A DNA stretch of 39,912 nucleotides, from positions 1 to 39,912 of the forward strand of contig CAIYYW010000148.1 of the NCBI GenBank assembly GCA_903930515.1, in the 5' to 3' direction. The translations under genes were made by a program, and so were the position numbers. Origin of the DNA: an uncultured delta proteobacterium. GTDB lineage: Bacteria > RBG-13-61-14 > DRUE01. Of the stretch, positions 38,023 through 39,912 are shown piece after piece. The notes under the pieces were generated by a model, which had not been told where the DNA came from, did not search any database, and was given only the letters and a program-made list of their open reading frames with translations. Every line of letters starts with the position of its first letter. Positions within the stretch are counted from its first letter, which is position 1.

Positions 38023-38074
38023 TCGGGAAAAATGGCTCAACGGTCAGCGGTTTGGCACAGGCGGCGCATAAAAA

Positions 38075-38109
38075 AACAGCCCCTTCCGAGATGATCGGAA
38101 GGGGCTGTT
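38075..38109 (-). terminator. Rho-independent terminator of the RRM gene
   Basis: Perfect 15-bp stem AACAGCCCCTTCCGA / TCGGAAGGGGCTGTT with 5-nt loop; A7 at 38070-38076 gives the U-tract on the minus-strand transcript. Confidence 0.9.
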
Positions 38110-38130
38110 AAAGTTCGGCTGAACTAGTTC

Positions 38131-38475
38131 TTACCAGCGCCGGCCGCCGCCGCCGCCACCACCGCCGCCGCCGCCGCCAAATCCGCCGCGGCCGCCGCCA
38201 CCGCCGCCACCACCACCGCGGTCACGGTTTTCCGTGCGGGGCTTGGCCTTGCTGACATTGAGGGCGCGACCGAGCAGGTCCTTCTGGTTCAGGCCGTCAA
38301 TCGCGGCCTGGGCCTTGGCGTCGTCTTTCATTTCGATAAAGCCGAAGCCCTTGGACTTTCCGCTGTACTTGTCCTTGATCACATTGACGGAATCCACTTC
38401 GCCGTAGGCCGAAAAGGCCTCGCGTAAAGAGTCTTCGGTCACATCGTAAGACAGATTTCCCACATAAATATTCAT
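38131..38475 (-). CDS. RRM RNA-binding protein with Gly/Arg-rich C-terminal tail
   Basis: RNP2 IYVGNL, RNP1 KGFGFIEM, poly-Gly/RGG tail; SD aaggagag. Confidence 0.95.
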   Translation of the reverse strand: MNIYVGNLSYDVTEDSLREAFSAYGEVDSVNVIKDKYSGKSKGFGFIEMKDDAKAQAAIDGLNQKDLLGRALNVSKAKPRTENRDRGGGGGGGGGRGGFGGGGGGGGGGGGRRW

Positions 38476-38648
38476 TTTCTCTCCTTGTTTTCGCGAACAA
38501 TCAGATCGGAATCATCGGAATTTCGCCTAGAATTCTTCTTCCGAGTAATGTTCGGATTGGTTCAGGTCAAAAGACCCCTTCCTCGATCAAAGGGCGGGTT
38601 TGTCGAGCACAATAACTATATGTAAACCGTTTCAATCGGACAAACAGG

Positions 38649-38676
38649 AGTATAAACACCTTTTAAAGAATGTCAA
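38649..38676 (-). promoter_or_regulatory. Sigma70-like promoter TTGACA-N16-TATACT
   Basis: Consensus -35 and 5/6 -10; predicted TSS about 38642, giving a 5' UTR of about 165 nt. Confidence 0.8.
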
Positions 38677-38863
38677 GTCCGGGTCAATTCCGGGAAACAG
38701 ATTTCAGCAAAACCGCAAATCAGGCCGGACTAACAAGTGAAAGGATCCTCCCTGCCCTTGGCCTCGACAAAGTCCGCACTCCAAAATTTCCCAAAACAGC
38801 AAAACCCGATTTGGGCAACAAGCCCCTTAAATCCTGACCCCTCTGGCTTGGAAGAAAAATGAT

Positions 38864-39060
38864 TTATTTGACCGGCCAGCCGCCGTGCTCTTCAATGGCC
38901 TGGTCAATTTGGGCCATAAGGTTAATGGTTTAAGAAAGGGCTAGGACGATTTTCTGATAGTGGGCAAAATCATTATGGGAAAGCTCGCGGCCCCGGAATT
39001 CACCCACAAATTCAAGAGATCTGCGGACAAGAGTGTCCGCAGCACGAACTTCGGGTTGAG
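38864..39060 (-). pseudogene. Degenerate C-terminal gene remnant, family undetermined
   Basis: One frame reads ...RSLEFVGEFRGRELSHNDFAHYQKIVLALS*TINLMAQIDQAIEEHGGWPVK* with a single internal TAA at 38930-38932. Confidence 0.4.
39021..39042. repeat. Perfect hairpin CTGCGGACA-AGAG-TGTCCGCAG
   Basis: 9-bp arms, AGAG loop; shares core GACAAGAGTGTC with the right-edge repeats. Confidence 0.7.
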
Positions 39061-39062
39061 CA

Positions 39063-39797
39063 TCATTTGGTTCGGTTGTAAAGGGCATCGGGCAGGAACT
39101 TGAGCAGCCAGGCGAAAAGTCTCCAGCGTCTGGTGATATAGGCGTGCTTCTTTTTAGCTTTGATCGCGCTCATAATTTGCGCGGCGGCCTTGGGCGCGGG
39201 CTGGACCCAGAACAGGCCTTCCCCCTTGGCCATGGCCGTATCAACCAGACCCGGTTGGATATCGGTCACGATGATGGGCAGACCGAGGCGGGCGGCCTTC
39301 TGCCTTAGCCCCTGCAGGTAATTGGATTGGAACGCTTTGGAAGCGTTGTAGGCAGGCGCGTCCGCGCTTCCGCGGATGGCGGCAATGGATGAGATGGCCA
39401 CCAGATGCCCGGCCCGCTCTGAGATGAAGTGGTTCATCGCCAGAGTGGCGATCGCGGCAAACCCCTCCACATTGACCTTGATGGTTTCCCACTCGGGGTC
39501 CCATTCCAACTCCGGGTTCAAATGGCCGGCGCCGGCGCTGATCACCACCAGATCAACGCCGCCCAAGTCCCGAATCAGCCGGGCAAGTTCTTCCCGGGCC
39601 GCGTCCACCTTTGCGACATCAATGATTCTGACCAGCGAGCCGGGCACTTTCTTGGCGACCTCGTTTAACAGGTCAAGCCTTCGCGCGGCCAGGCCGACCC
39701 GATAGCCTTGGCGCCCAAGGATAATGGCCAACTCCCGGCCGATGCCGGAAGACGCGCCAACCACGATGGCCCTTTTCAAGTCTGGGTTCCCGTCCAC
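39063..39797 (-). CDS. Short-chain dehydrogenase/reductase; GTG 39797 preferred (ORF track start 39821)
   Basis: VVGASSGIGRELA, ISAGAGH, AISSIAAIRGSADAPAYNASKAF (YxxxK); SD ggagg before the GTG. Confidence 0.92.
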   Translation of the reverse strand: MDGNPDLKRAIVVGASSGIGRELAIILGRQGYRVGLAARRLDLLNEVAKKVPGSLVRIIDVAKVDAAREELARLIRDLGGVDLVVISAGAGHLNPELEWDPEWETIKVNVEGFAAIATLAMNHFISERAGHLVAISSIAAIRGSADAPAYNASKAFQSNYLQGLRQKAARLGLPIIVTDIQPGLVDTAMAKGEGLFWVQPAPKAAAQIMSAIKAKKKHAYITRRWRLFAWLLKFLPDALYNRTK

Positions 39798-39858
39798 GCC
39801 AACCTCCCTCCAATGCCCCAACCCCGGGAAAATAACCTCAGTCCCTATTTTCCAATGC

Positions 39859-39912
39859 GGGACAAGAGTGTCCCGCCCCCTACAAGAGTGTCCCGCCCCC
39901 TACAAGAGTGTC
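39859..39912. repeat. 20-nt tandem repeat ([G/T]ACAAGAGTGTCCCGCCCCC), at least 2.6 copies, cut by window end
   Basis: Units at 39861, 39881 and 39901; first unit lies in the hairpin GCGGGACA-AGAG-TGTCCCGC. Confidence 0.85.

Noticed and set aside
38476-38642. cspA-type cold box in the RRM leader (short ACGGTTT match)
   Set aside because: Match is only about 7 nt and could easily be chance; only the long UTR is reported.
39859-39912. CRISPR array start
   Set aside because: Units are contiguous with a 20-nt period and no variable spacers; no cas genes in the window.

Overview
The window is gene-dense, apparently from a diderm bacterium; I did not assign a taxon. No rRNA, tRNA, CRISPR array or transposase gene was recognised by eye. 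Main blocks, left to right: (1) a minus-strand group cysC (APS kinase) / alkaline-phosphatase-superfamily phosphodiesterase / sat (ATP sulfurylase), then a putative outer-membrane protein, a GNAT acetyltransferase and a GH31 alpha-glucosidase. (2) An 8.2-18.2 kb locus with three paralogous sulfatase-like lipoproteins that have Thr where the formylglycine Cys/Ser should be, a membrane-anchored phosphodiesterase, and two GT-C/ArnT-like membrane glycosyltransferases (one frameshifted). (3) A minus-strand run: MFS transporter (frameshifted at a homopolymer), M48 peptidase, CCG-domain Fe-S protein, endonuclease-IV-like TIM barrel, CcdA. (4) Two adjacent receiver-like proteins that lack the phospho-acceptor Asp, then a PrpD-family protein and a TPR protein. 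(5) A tightly coupled plus-strand locus with four radical SAM proteins of the B12-binding type interleaved with GT2, GT9 and a large YfhO-like membrane protein. This is the best candidate here for an uncharacterised glycan/lipid pathway. (6) A glycine-rich RRM protein with a clear promoter, long 5' UTR and terminator, then an SDR and hairpin-forming tandem repeats at the right edge. Other signals: a C-terminal 'L-x-x-LGY' tail shared by the APS kinase and four AP-superfamily proteins, repeated sigma70-like promoters placed so that transcripts would be leaderless, and two gene remnants missed by the ORF track. All family calls are by motif recognition, with no database search.
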